A stretch of 34,393 nt of DNA from an uncultured beta proteobacterium. GTDB taxonomy: Bacteria; Pseudomonadota; Gammaproteobacteria; Burkholderiales; Burkholderiaceae_C. The DNA is taken from contig CAIYWD010000142.1 in NCBI GenBank assembly GCA_903929815.1, positions 1 to 34,393 on the forward strand, given 5' to 3'. Made by a program: the position numbers and the translations under genes. Positions 8,400 through 17,500 of this stretch are shown here, one piece after another (within the stretch, counting starts at the first letter, position 1; every line of letters starts with the position of its first letter). The notes under the pieces were generated by a model. The model had not been told where the DNA came from. It ran no database searches and was given only the letters and a program-made list of their open reading frames with translations.

Positions 8400-9731
8400 T
8401 CAAAGAATATACCGGCTTAAATCTTCGTTCTGGCTCAATTCGGACAAACGAGATTCAACGTAAGGTGCATCAATGGTGATGGTCTGGCCGCCCAGGTTGG
8501 CGGCGTTAAAGCTGACTTCATCGAGCAGCCTTTCCATCACGGTCGATAGCCGGCGTGCGCCAATGTTTTCGGTGCGCTCATTGACATCAAAGGCGATTTG
8601 AGCCAGTCGCCTGATGCCTTCTTCTGAAAATGTAACTGTCACTTGCTCGGTGGCCAGCAAAGCCTGATATTGCTTGACCAAAGAGGCTGTGGTCTGCGTC
8701 AAAATGGCGATGAAGTCTTCAACCGACAGCGATTGCAGTTCGACCCGAATGGGAAACCGACCTTGTAGCTCAGGAATAAGATCACTGGGTTTGCTCAAGT
8801 GAAAAGCACCTGAGGCAATGAACAAAATGTGGTCAGTCTTGACCATGCCGTATTTGGTTGACACTGTGGTGCCTTCGACCAGCGGCAACAAGTCTCGCTG
8901 CACGCCTTGGCGTGAGACCTCAGCGCCACCGGATTCCGATCGTGAAGTTACTTTGTCAATTTCATCAATAAAAACAATACCGTTTTGCTCTAGCATCTGC
9001 AATGCCCGGGTTTTGATGTCATCGTCATTGACCAGCTTGGAGGCTTCTTCTTCCACTAAAACTTTGATGGCTTCGGAAATTTTAAGTTTGCGTGCCTGCT
9101 TTTTGTTTTGGTTGATTTGACCAAACATGCCACGCAACTGCTCTGTCATTTCTTCCATACCTGCCGGCCCCATGATCTCAAGATGGGGGGCTGTTTGCGC
9201 CACATCAATTTCAATTTCACGGTCAGCCAAAACACCTTCATGCAGTTTTTTGCGAAAAATTTGACGTGCTGCGCTTTCGGGTTCATCACCTGGCACGACA
9301 CCAAATTCCTGGCGTGGCTGCGGCACCAGAATGTCCAGAATGTGCTCAAACGCAGCTTCTTCAGCTCGCTCACGCACTTTTTTAGTTTCTTCCTGGCGGG
9401 TTTGCTTAACGGCAATGTCGGCTAGGTCGCGGATGATGGCATCGACATCTTTGCCCACATAACCCACTTCGGTAAATTTAGTGGCTTCGACTTTGATAAA
9501 AGGCGCATCTGCCAGGCGTGCCAGGCGACGTGCAATTTCTGTTTTGCCCACCCCCGTAGGGCCAATCATCAAAATATTTTTAGGCGTGATTTCTGAGCGC
9601 AGATCAATATCTACCTGCTGACGACGCCAGCGGTTTCGCAGTGCAATAGCAACAGCGCGTTTGGCATGCTGCTGGCCTACGATGTGTTTATCGAGTTCCG
9701 ATACGATTTCCTGGGGGGTCAAAGATGACAT
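8400..9731 (-). CDS. hslU: HslU, ATPase subunit of the HslVU protease
   Basis: HslU (ClpY) is the AAA+ hexamer that unfolds substrates and feeds them to HslV in the cytoplasm. The 443-aa product carries the N-terminal [17 protein letters not shown], Walker [10 protein letters not shown] (about residues 56-64), the GYVGKDVD pore motif, an I-domain (about 110-240, charged and helical), and Walker [12 protein letters not shown]. Sensor sequences FIASGAFH and [11 protein letters not shown] follow. It ends LSRYIL, the conserved tail that inserts into HslV. It starts 58 nt after the hslV stop, so hslV-hslU form an operon in the usual order. It is probably heat-inducible as in relatives, but I cannot identify a sigma-32 promoter. 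Confidence 0.98.
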   Translation of the reverse strand: MSSLTPQEIVSELDKHIVGQQHAKRAVAIALRNRWRRQQVDIDLRSEITPKNILMIGPTGVGKTEIARRLARLADAPFIKVEATKFTEVGYVGKDVDAIIRDLADIAVKQTRQEETKKVRERAEEAAFEHILDILVPQPRQEFGVVPGDEPESAARQIFRKKLHEGVLADREIEIDVAQTAPHLEIMGPAGMEEMTEQLRGMFGQINQNKKQARKLKISEAIKVLVEEEASKLVNDDDIKTRALQMLEQNGIVFIDEIDKVTSRSESGGAEVSRQGVQRDLLPLVEGTTVSTKYGMVKTDHILFIASGAFHLSKPSDLIPELQGRFPIRVELQSLSVEDFIAILTQTTASLVKQYQALLATEQVTVTFSEEGIRRLAQIAFDVNERTENIGARRLSTVMERLLDEVSFNAANLGGQTITIDAPYVESRLSELSQNEDLSRYIL

Positions 9732-9789
9732 AGTGCGAACGTGAAAAAATGTGTAGTAAAAAAATCAGATGCAATGGATACTATTACTA

Positions 9790-10335
9790 TTAGAGCGATT
9801 CAATGGTGTGATTCATGTTGGTGTAAATGCAAATCTCCGCGGCAATTTCAAGGGATTTTTTAACTATTTCCGCCGCAGACAAGTTGGTGTGGTTAAGCAA
9901 GGCAGTGGCAGCAGCCTGAGCGTAAGCGCCGCCTGAGCCAATGGCCACAATACCGTTTTCAGGTTCGAGAACATCGCCATTGCCGGTGATGATCAGTGAG
10001 GCCGAGATATCTGCCACCGCAAGCATGGCCTCTAGCCGACGCAACACGCGATCCGTTCGCCAATCTTTGGTAAGTTCAATGGCCGCCCGCTGCAAGTGCC
10101 CCTGGTGTTTTTCCAGCTTGGCCTCAAAACGCTCAAACAGTGTGAAGGCATCTGCCGTTGCCCCTGCAAAACCGGCTAACACTTTGCCGTGGTAGAGCCG
10201 ACGTACCTTGCGAGCCGTGCCTTTGACCACAATATTGCCCAGAGTGACCTGCCCATCGCCACCAATGGCCACCTGCATGGCCTCTGAAGATTGGCGGCGC
10301 ACACTGATGATGGTGGTTCCGTGAAATTGTTCCAT
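9790..10335 (-). CDS. hslV: HslV, proteolytic subunit of the HslVU protease
   Basis: HslV (ClpQ) is the threonine protease of the proteasome-like HslVU complex. The 181-aa product begins [14 protein letters not shown]. The catalytic threonine of the TT pair is preceded by a six-residue propeptide, the form common in Burkholderiales, in contrast to the very short leader of E. coli. Conserved GGDGQVTLG, the Lys of [46 protein letters not shown] and [12 protein letters not shown] are all present. The start lies 12 nt after the stop of the upstream STAS gene, so it may be expressed with that gene as well as with hslU. Confidence 0.98.
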   Translation of the reverse strand: MEQFHGTTIISVRRQSSEAMQVAIGGDGQVTLGNIVVKGTARKVRRLYHGKVLAGFAGATADAFTLFERFEAKLEKHQGHLQRAAIELTKDWRTDRVLRRLEAMLAVADISASLIITGNGDVLEPENGIVAIGSGGAYAQAAATALLNHTNLSAAEIVKKSLEIAAEICIYTNMNHTIESL

Positions 10336-10347
10336 AAAAATCTTTCA

Positions 10348-12126
10348 TTACATCGTTCTAACAACAACTCGTGCATGTTCGCTGATGCCAATCAGGTTAA
10401 AAAATACTGCCACCAAACGTGCGACATCGATAAACTCAATGTGACAGCCCATGGCTTGCCCCATGGTAGCCCAATTGAGGATGCTACCGGCAGCCGAAAA
10501 ATCGACACGAATCAAATCGGAACAAGAGATGACCATGGTGTGGACGGTTTCGAAATGTTGCTCTGAAGGCAACAAGGTTTGCGCCATATCGCCTAACAGC
10601 TCGCCACCCAGATCAGCCTCAAGCAGTGGCACGGGATCAGGTTCAAGCAAGGATGCAACATGCCCATTTCCACTGACTGATGCCTGCCCTTGCAATGTCA
10701 AAACAGGTACACCAGGTACCAAAGATGTCATGGTCTCCATGTGACAGCAAAGCGCTTCACGCCATGGGGGGGGCGAAACCTCGAACGTCACACAATAATC
10801 AAGCGCTGCCAACTCGTAGTCATCTTGCATTTGCAACATTCGCAACATATCCAGTCGCAAGTACCACCAATGCGCTTCAATTTCATTATTTGACACCGGC
10901 GTAGCCAAACGCAGCAAATTCAGAAGTACGTGGACGGCCTCAAAATGCCATCTGTGCGTTTGTTCACACCACTGTGCCACCAGGTTCGCCAGGGACTGTG
11001 CTGCACTGGGCGCAATCTGAGTCAGGCCTGACCAGTCAATCACCATGACCGACGAATCCGATGCTGCTGCCTCACGCAACGATGCCAACGCCTGCATATC
11101 CAGCAAGGACGGACACTGCCACTGCATACACTGTTCTTGTACCGGAGTCTCCGCCACGGGTTGGCGAACATCTGAACCCTTGGCCCAGCGCTCTGGAATC
11201 GAAAACCACAAAGGAGCAGATTGCCCCCATCGCTGAGCGTAGTCAAGCGCCAGGGCATCAAACTTCGCACGCTGATCGGTGCATCGGTACAGGTCAAACA
11301 AGGCAGCAAACCAGATGTCTCCCACAACTGCATCACCGTCTGATCCCAAGGCTGCTCGCAAAACATCTTCAGCGCCAGCATCGTCGGCGTTGGCAAAGCG
11401 GATGGCTGCCTCTTCAAGCTCAGGATCAGACAGGACATCCTCAGCAGCCGACAGTGTAGAGGGTACGGCCAGGTTGAGATCAAAATCAGACGGAGGTGAG
11501 CGATCAACGTGCGAGTCTGTCTGAGAGTCTAAATATCTGGGGACAGTACTCACTGGTGCAGTGGGCCCCATCCTGGTGGGAACATCGTCCACATCTTCGT
11601 CTGGCTGAGTCAGGATGGTGGACGCAAACGAATCAAGCATCACCTGCGCAGTCGGTCTGGAACGCCAATCGTCAGAGCTTGACGATGTGCCGTCTGAAGA
11701 GGCAGTAGAAGCCGCAAGTACCGCAGGTGCGCTATCCGGATGACCTTTCCACCACTGTTTGGACATTTGCGCTTCAATTTCGTCAATTTTTTTCAGTGTT
11801 CCTGACCGATCATCATCCAGTTCAAAATAGTCCGTGGTGTTGCAAAATGCCTGCGCTACCATATCAGGGGTGATGCTTGAATCGTTGCGGCGCAACTGAC
11901 GCAAATAATCGAACTCTCGCTTGCGAATTTCATCATCATGGCGCTTGCGTTCCACCACATTTTTCAGTGCCTGCCGGTGATTGGTAGATATGGGATCGGA
12001 AGATGCCTCAGACCTCTCCACGGATTTTGTTTCAATTTTGTCCAGGTCAGCCCAATCTGTGGTTGGGTTGCGAACAAATTTGGCAACTTTGTGGAGGAGT
12101 CCCGGTGCTTGAACTGGGGTCGCCAT
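10348..12126 (-). CDS. STAS-domain protein of unknown function
   Basis: A 592-aa acidic protein without signal peptide or membrane segments. Residues 50-128 are charged and helical (VVERKRHDDEIRKREFDYL, GTLKKIDEIEAQMSKQW). Residues 130-230 are low-complexity and acidic. Residues 235-310 look like a TPR-type helical repeat (DPELEEAAIRFANADDAGAE, LYRCTDQRAKFDALALDYAQ). Residues 330-410 contain a STAS-like strand-helix (SSVMVIDWSGLTQIAPSAAQ). A second TPR-like stretch, DDYELAALDYCVTFEVSPPP, lies around 434-453. Residues 475-592 form a clearer STAS domain (DLIRVDFSAAGSILNW, then HIEFIDVARLVAVFFNLIGI). STAS domains act in anti-sigma antagonists and transport regulators. A scaffold or regulatory role is inference; I cannot assign one. 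It sits between dksA and hslV, 12 nt from hslV. Confidence 0.85.
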   Translation of the reverse strand: MATPVQAPGLLHKVAKFVRNPTTDWADLDKIETKSVERSEASSDPISTNHRQALKNVVERKRHDDEIRKREFDYLRQLRRNDSSITPDMVAQAFCNTTDYFELDDDRSGTLKKIDEIEAQMSKQWWKGHPDSAPAVLAASTASSDGTSSSSDDWRSRPTAQVMLDSFASTILTQPDEDVDDVPTRMGPTAPVSTVPRYLDSQTDSHVDRSPPSDFDLNLAVPSTLSAAEDVLSDPELEEAAIRFANADDAGAEDVLRAALGSDGDAVVGDIWFAALFDLYRCTDQRAKFDALALDYAQRWGQSAPLWFSIPERWAKGSDVRQPVAETPVQEQCMQWQCPSLLDMQALASLREAAASDSSVMVIDWSGLTQIAPSAAQSLANLVAQWCEQTHRWHFEAVHVLLNLLRLATPVSNNEIEAHWWYLRLDMLRMLQMQDDYELAALDYCVTFEVSPPPWREALCCHMETMTSLVPGVPVLTLQGQASVSGNGHVASLLEPDPVPLLEADLGGELLGDMAQTLLPSEQHFETVHTMVISCSDLIRVDFSAAGSILNWATMGQAMGCHIEFIDVARLVAVFFNLIGISEHARVVVRTM

Positions 12127-12207
12127 GGTAGAGACTGGATTCCTTGAAAAGACAAACGCCGCAAAAATCGTTCTGACGAATCACGGATTCATGGTGCCTG
12201 GCTAGTC

Positions 12208-12229
12208 GTCCGTTTCACCAAAATGGTGA
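12208..12229. promoter_or_regulatory. 22-nt palindrome-bearing motif, copy 1
   Basis: Contains the perfect inverted repeat TCACCA-AAA-TGGTGA, in a block identical over 22 nt to 14524-14545. It lies in the gap between the dksA-like stop and the STAS gene start, both on the minus strand. It could be an operator, an RNA processing hairpin or a small repeat. Confidence 0.55.
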
Positions 12230-12261
12230 TATGACATCCTTTTGATGAAACAAACGACGGG

Positions 12262-13137
12262 TCAGTCACCAAACATTTTTTGTTTGAGTTCGCGGCGCTG
12301 TTGTGCTTCTAGCGAAAGGTGTGCGGTAGGCCTGGCCAGCAATCGACCTACACCAATATTTTCACCGGTCTCTTCACAAAAACCATAAGTACCAGCATCT
12401 ACACTGGCAATGGATTGATCAATTTTTTTCAACAACTTGCGCTCACGATCACGCGTGCGCAACTCCAGTGCGTGTTCTTCTTCAATGGTCGCTCTGTCAG
12501 TGGGATCAGGAACGATCACGGTTTCTTCACGCAGATGTTCGGATGTCTCACCGGCGTTGCTGAGCATGTCAGTTTTTAGCTTGACGAGTTTGAGACGGAA
12601 AAAAGCCAACTGGGTATCGTTCATGTACTCATCGTCTGGCATGGCCAAAACATCAGCGTCTGTCAAATCCTGCACCGGCTTTTTCTTCCAGTTGTGGGCT
12701 AGTTTGTTGTCTTTTTTGATCATGCCTACCATGGGTGGGGTGATAGGCTCAAGGGATGTCATCCGGGTAAAACTGGCCTTGGCAGCATTGGAAGCCACCG
12801 ACTGCGCCATAGAGGGAACCGTCAATTGCACCAGACGCGAAGAGGGACGAGCCGAGCGGACAAGAACATGAGGAACAGGCACATCGGGCAACGTCACGCT
12901 TTTGGGGGCAACGTCAGGCAATGGCGCAGGGACAGGGACAGGGACAGGAATAGGAACAGTTTCCAATTTGGGTTTTCGCCTTGCTTTTTCATCGGATACA
13001 TCTGCAAGAGGATGGGCAGAGACACTGTCTGGCTGGATGGCATCTGGCAATTTGGTGGCAGCTTTTCTCACTTTGAGGGTGGATGATGATGGCACTTCAG
13101 TCTTTGATTCGGTCATTTTGGTAGCAATTTTTTTCAC
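12262..13137 (-). CDS. dksA: DksA-family RNA polymerase secondary-channel regulator with long N-terminal extension
   Basis: DksA binds RNA polymerase through its secondary channel and, with ppGpp, adjusts transcription of rRNA and amino acid genes. The core occupies about residues 150-291: the DDEYMNDTQLAFFRLKL helix, the coiled-coil tip motif DPTDRA (DxxDxA), and EEEHALELRTRDRERKLLKKI. In the C-terminal finger the four classic cysteines read C, T, S, A (GFCEETGENIG ... AHLSLEAQ), so tetrahedral zinc binding is not expected. One-cysteine and zinc-independent DksA forms are known elsewhere. About 150 extra N-terminal residues are low-complexity, with a Pro-Val run (PIPVPVPVPAPLP) encoded by tandem hexamers at 12927-12957. 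The GTG start is supported by AGGAG seven bases upstream. Confidence 0.9.
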   Translation of the reverse strand: MKKIATKMTESKTEVPSSSTLKVRKAATKLPDAIQPDSVSAHPLADVSDEKARRKPKLETVPIPVPVPVPAPLPDVAPKSVTLPDVPVPHVLVRSARPSSRLVQLTVPSMAQSVASNAAKASFTRMTSLEPITPPMVGMIKKDNKLAHNWKKKPVQDLTDADVLAMPDDEYMNDTQLAFFRLKLVKLKTDMLSNAGETSEHLREETVIVPDPTDRATIEEEHALELRTRDRERKLLKKIDQSIASVDAGTYGFCEETGENIGVGRLLARPTAHLSLEAQQRRELKQKMFGD

Positions 13138-13297
13138 AGTGGATCTCCTGACAGATATGTGGAGGGTTTGTTATGTCAAAAGTCAAACGTCATCACAGTC
13201 AGCATCTCGGCTTTAGCATTCAAACATGGAACGAAGCTGTGACGAAGCTGTTGGAAAAGTGCGAGTGTAACGATACCCAGGGCGTTTCAGGCCAGGA

Positions 13298-14479
13298 TCA
13301 TTGACGCATAACCACTAACCCCTTGAGGTATTCTCCCTCGGGAAACGTAAGCGTCATGGGGTGGTCCGGCGCTGCACCCATGCGCTGAAGGATAAACGCA
13401 TCCACCCCCGCATCGCAGCCCGCCGATGCCACAATTTTATGAAACAAATCAGCACTGATGCCACCAGAGCAACTATAGGTGAACAGCACACCACCGGGTT
13501 CGAGCAGCATCAAGGCCAGCCGATTGATGTCTTTGTAGGCACGAGCAGCCCGCTCGGCATGCACCACAGTCGGTGCCAGTTTTGGCGGGTCCAGCACAAT
13601 GGCATCAAACCTTTGGCCATCTGCAAGAAACTTGCGCAAAGACGCATTCACATCCGCATCCATAAAAGTGGCACGATGCGCCGCAAAACCGTTCAATGCC
13701 ACATTGGCGGCCGCTTTTTCAAGCGCTGTGCCTGAGGAGTCAATGGACAAGACATGCGCAGCGCCACCTGTGAGCGCTGCAACGGTAAATCCGCCGGTGT
13801 AGCAGTAGCCATTGAGCACCCGATCAAACCCCAAACGACGAGTCTCCTCGGCAAAACGTTGACGACTGTCGCGCTGATCCAGGTAAAACCCGGTTTTATG
13901 GCCGTGGGCAATGTCAAGTGAGAGTTTCCAGTCGTGTTCTTCCAGCACCAGTTCTACATCGCCCTGACCTTGCAACCAGCCGGTGGACGCTGTTAAACCC
14001 TCCAGGGTGCGGCTGCTGGTGTCGCTTCGTTCATACAGATTAGTTAGGCCTGTGGTAGCCAACAGTGCATCGACAATCGTGTTTTTCCAGCGTTCTACAC
14101 CTGCTGACGTGAACTGTGCCACCAAGGTGTTGCCGTAACGATCCACGATCAAACCAGGCAGTTTGTCAGACTCGCCATGAATCAATCGCATGGCATTGCT
14201 TTTTATGTCAAATCGGCCTCTAGCCCTTATGGCTCTTGCGATGTTAGCTATGAAAAACGAATCATCTATGCGCTGTTCTTCAGAAAAACTCCACACGCGT
14301 GCGCGGATTTTGGAGTGTGGACTAAACGCCGCCCACGCCAGAAACAGGCCTTGATCAGACTCCACGCGAACGGTCTCACCCGCATCCGCAGAACCCCGAG
14401 CAATGGCCGATTCAAAAATCCAGGGATGACGGCGCAAAAGGGAACGCTCTTTGCCAGGACGCAAACGAATGGTTTTCAT
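13298..14479 (-). CDS. rlmI: RlmI-type 23S rRNA cytosine-C5 methyltransferase
   Basis: A SAM-dependent rRNA methylase of the RlmI/YccW family; E. coli RlmI modifies C1962 of 23S rRNA. The 393-aa product has an N-terminal PUA domain (MKTIRLRPGKERSLLRRHPW, then GETVRVESDQGLFLAWAAFS) and a bridging segment with GESDKLPGLIVDRYG. The methylase domain has HGHKTGFYLDQRDSR, the SAM motif VLNGYCYTGGFTVAAL, IVLDPPKLAP, and the catalytic-cysteine motif YSCSGG. Residues about 76-92 (IANIARAIRARGRFDIK) are encoded by DNA matching the AATCGGCCTCTAG repeat in reverse orientation. Overall length is normal for the family, so here the repeat appears to have replaced rather than lengthened. The gene lies downstream of the adhesin gene. 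The exact rRNA target is inferred from the family. Confidence 0.92.
   Translation of the reverse strand: MKTIRLRPGKERSLLRRHPWIFESAIARGSADAGETVRVESDQGLFLAWAAFSPHSKIRARVWSFSEEQRIDDSFFIANIARAIRARGRFDIKSNAMRLIHGESDKLPGLIVDRYGNTLVAQFTSAGVERWKNTIVDALLATTGLTNLYERSDTSSRTLEGLTASTGWLQGQGDVELVLEEHDWKLSLDIAHGHKTGFYLDQRDSRQRFAEETRRLGFDRVLNGYCYTGGFTVAALTGGAAHVLSIDSSGTALEKAAANVALNGFAAHRATFMDADVNASLRKFLADGQRFDAIVLDPPKLAPTVVHAERAARAYKDINRLALMLLEPGGVLFTYSCSGGISADLFHKIVASAGCDAGVDAFILQRMGAAPDHPMTLTFPEGEYLKGLVVMRQ
14209..14257 (+). repeat. Comamonadaceae-type dispersed repeat inside rlmI
   Basis: CAAATCGGCCTCTAGC at the left and GTTAGCTATGAAAAA at the right match the intergenic copy at 25758-25816 in the same plus-strand orientation, with divergent sequence between. 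rlmI is read on the other strand, so the element is antisense to the gene but keeps its frame open. Confidence 0.7.
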
Positions 14480-14523
14480 CTATTCAGACCTCTTTGTAAC
14501 CACCATAAAAACATCATCGTGTA

Positions 14524-14545
14524 GTCCGTTTCACCAAAATGGTGA
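14524..14545. promoter_or_regulatory. 22-nt palindrome-bearing motif, copy 2
   Basis: Identical over 22 nt to 12208-12229, with the same TCACCA-AAA-TGGTGA palindrome. It lies 15 bp past the adhesin stop and about 45 bp before the rlmI start, again between two minus-strand genes. There is no T-run typical of an intrinsic terminator. Confidence 0.55.
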
Positions 14546-14560
14546 CATGAAAGAAAGGGT

Positions 14561-17500
14561 TCAATTGCAGTTCCAAAGGTTGAATGCCAGAGATTGATCG
14601 ACCATGCCAGACGTTGTTGCACCAGATTTGACAGGCACAACAACAGGTTCCGTGCGCAGCAACCCAAGTGCCGAAGGTGCCAGGCCGCCACGACCTGATT
14701 GCACCAAAGAGCTGCCACCGGTGATGTGGCACGGACTGCGCCACAATCCACCTGCGTCAATGACTTGAGTGCTTAACCCATTGAGGCTGCCAGAGATGTC
14801 AAGCGCCGGACTGGTCATCTGAACAGTGCCACTCACACCGGTTGGAGCTGCTGCTTGAATCACGTTAAAACCAAAAACGCCAGGTTGAAAGGTGTAAGGC
14901 GTTTGTCCACCCACAAACAAACTTCCGCCGATGGGCACCAGCATCTGGACATTCATGTCAACCATGCCGCCTTTTGCATCTGGTGCGGCGGTATTGGCCT
15001 GGATAAAGCCGGTGTTCATCAACAATGTGCTGGCGCTGATATTAATATTGCCACCATTGCCTGTTAGCCCTTTGACAGACGTGGTGATGTAGGAATTGTC
15101 CATTGTCATCACCTTGCCGCCCTGAATGCTAATAGAGCCACCATTACCCAAGTTGGCGCTGGTGGTGATGCTGCTGGGATCGAGAGACAGTGTGTCAATA
15201 AAATAAATGCAAACATTGCTTGCTGCACCATTACCGGTGGAAGCAGAAGTGATGGACGCATCCTTGAGCGTCATGATGGGTGCAGTGACTGTCAGCGTGG
15301 TTGGAACTATGCGTTCAGGATTGGCGACAGTGGCAAGGTTTGTAATAGAGAGTTTGCCGCCGTTGGAGAGTGTCACACTTTCGCTGGCCGTGACGCTAAC
15401 GCTACCGGGTTGTCCTGATGAACCCTCTCCAGCCCTGGCTCTGATATCGCTTCCAGATTGGTTACCACTTCCATCGACGAGCAAAGTTTTAGCATGCACC
15501 GTTACCGAACCAGCATTGCCAGTGCCATAGGTACTCGCACCAATCGCAGCGCCATTGAGTACCTTCAATTCATCGCTGACTGTCACATCGACAGTGCCAG
15601 CATTGCCGGTGCTGCCCGGATCGGAACTGCTGCCGACAGATGCACCGTTGTCCACGTATTGTCCATCGATGGTCATTGTTTTTGCATTGACCTTGACTGA
15701 CCCGGCATCTCCCTTGGAAAAGGTGCTCGATAAAATTATTCCATCCTTGAGTAATGTCAAGGCACCGCTGGCAGTCACTTCAATACTGCCAGCTTTGCCC
15801 GTGGAATAGGTACTAGAAGAAATTTGTCCACCGTTTAGTATATCCAAGGCATCATGCGTCATGATCTCAATATCGCCCGCTGTGCCGGTACTACCTGAAT
15901 CGGCATCTGTAAAAATACCGGTATTGAAACTACCCTGTCCATCGATAGTGATCACGCCAGCATTCACCTTGACCGAACCTGCATTGCCTGAATAGGTAGA
16001 TGAAGAAACAAAACCACCATTCAATATGTTCAAAGCGCCACTGACCACCATATTGATGGAGCCAGCGTTGCCAGCGCCTGGGGCAGCCAGACTACCAATA
16101 CCAGCCCAATCACCCCGTCCATCAACGGTGACCGTGGCAGCATTGATATGGACCGAACCGGCATGGCCAGACGAATAAGTGTTTGAAGTCATCAGACCAC
16201 CCTGAAGTACAACCAGCGCACCACTTGAAAATACATCAACATCGCCCGCTTTGCCGGTACTACCTTCCCTGGCATCGCTCGTAATACTAGAACCCTGTCC
16301 ATCAATGGAGATCATGCCAGCGTGAACCTTGATCGAACCGCCATTGCCAGACGAATACGTGACTGAAGAAATCTCTCCGCCTGCTTGCATTTCCAGCGTA
16401 TCACTTGCTGTTACGTTGACATTGCCGGCGTTACCGGTACCTGAAACGGCAGCGCTTCCAATACGGGTAAGGAAACTTTTTTCCTGCTGTCCATCAAGAG
16501 TGATTGTGGCAGCATGGATATTGACCGACCCGGCATGGCCAGAAGAATAGGTATTCGATGAAATCTCACCGCCCTGAAGCACTGCCAAAGTTTCGATTGC
16601 TGTCACATCAATATTGCCGGCATTACCTGATCCTGCAACTTGACTCACTATCCCCGAAATTGAATTGGGGTTGCCCATCCTGTCCATTCTGATAATCTTT
16701 GCATTGACTGTCACTGCACCTGCATCACCTTGCGAATAATTGACAGAGCCAATCTCTCCACCATTCACCAAAGTCACAACGCCCGTTGCCATCACTTCCA
16801 CAGGGCCTGCGCTGCCAGAAGCGTCAGTGCGTGCAATGCTGACAACCCCCATATCGCCTCCTTGTGCAACGTCTTTGGCATTCACACTCAGGTTTCCTGT
16901 ACTGACTGCAACACGACCCGCATGACCTTCACCCTCGGCATAAGAGCCGATCACGCCATTGACTATATTGATGTCACCATACGCTGGTAGCAAACTGCCC
17001 GTTAGTTCAACGTCACCCGGTGTTTGGCCAAAGGCAATCACACGGACATCACCGCCCTGTGTGCTGCTGATGCTGCTGTTATTGATTTCAATATCGCTAC
17101 CTACAACACTCATGGGATGTGATGTCCGAGTGGTCAATGATGCACCGTCCTGAAGACTAATTTTTGCCCGCGTCGTCTTCAAAAAACCAAACGCCTGCGG
17201 CGCAGCACTCGAAAAAGTACTTGCCTTTGCAGTATCCGCATAAAAATTCCCATTTGCAAACTTCAAATAATTGGCCGTGCTGACGTGAAACGCACCTGGC
17301 ACATCAATCGACGCGCCGGCCCCAAAAGTAACTCCAGCCGTGTTAATAAAAAAGAAACCCGGAGTACCGCTGACCGGTGTCAATTGCAGTTTCCCGTTGA
17401 TTTGCGATAGGCTGCCACCGGTCACTCGGCTAATAACATTGCCAATGCCAGCCGTATCTGTCGTGAAATGAGCAGATTGCCCACTCAAAATAGTAAAGCT

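Noticed and set aside
10026-10042. GGCCTCTAGCC in hslV as a further copy of the dispersed repeat
   Set aside because: Only about 11 bases match and the encoded residues (RRLEAMLAV) are normal for HslV.
14855-16990. Regularly spaced similar segments that might suggest a CRISPR or tandem repeat array
   Set aside because: They are degenerate codons of the beta-helix repeats of the adhesin, with no constant-length spacers.
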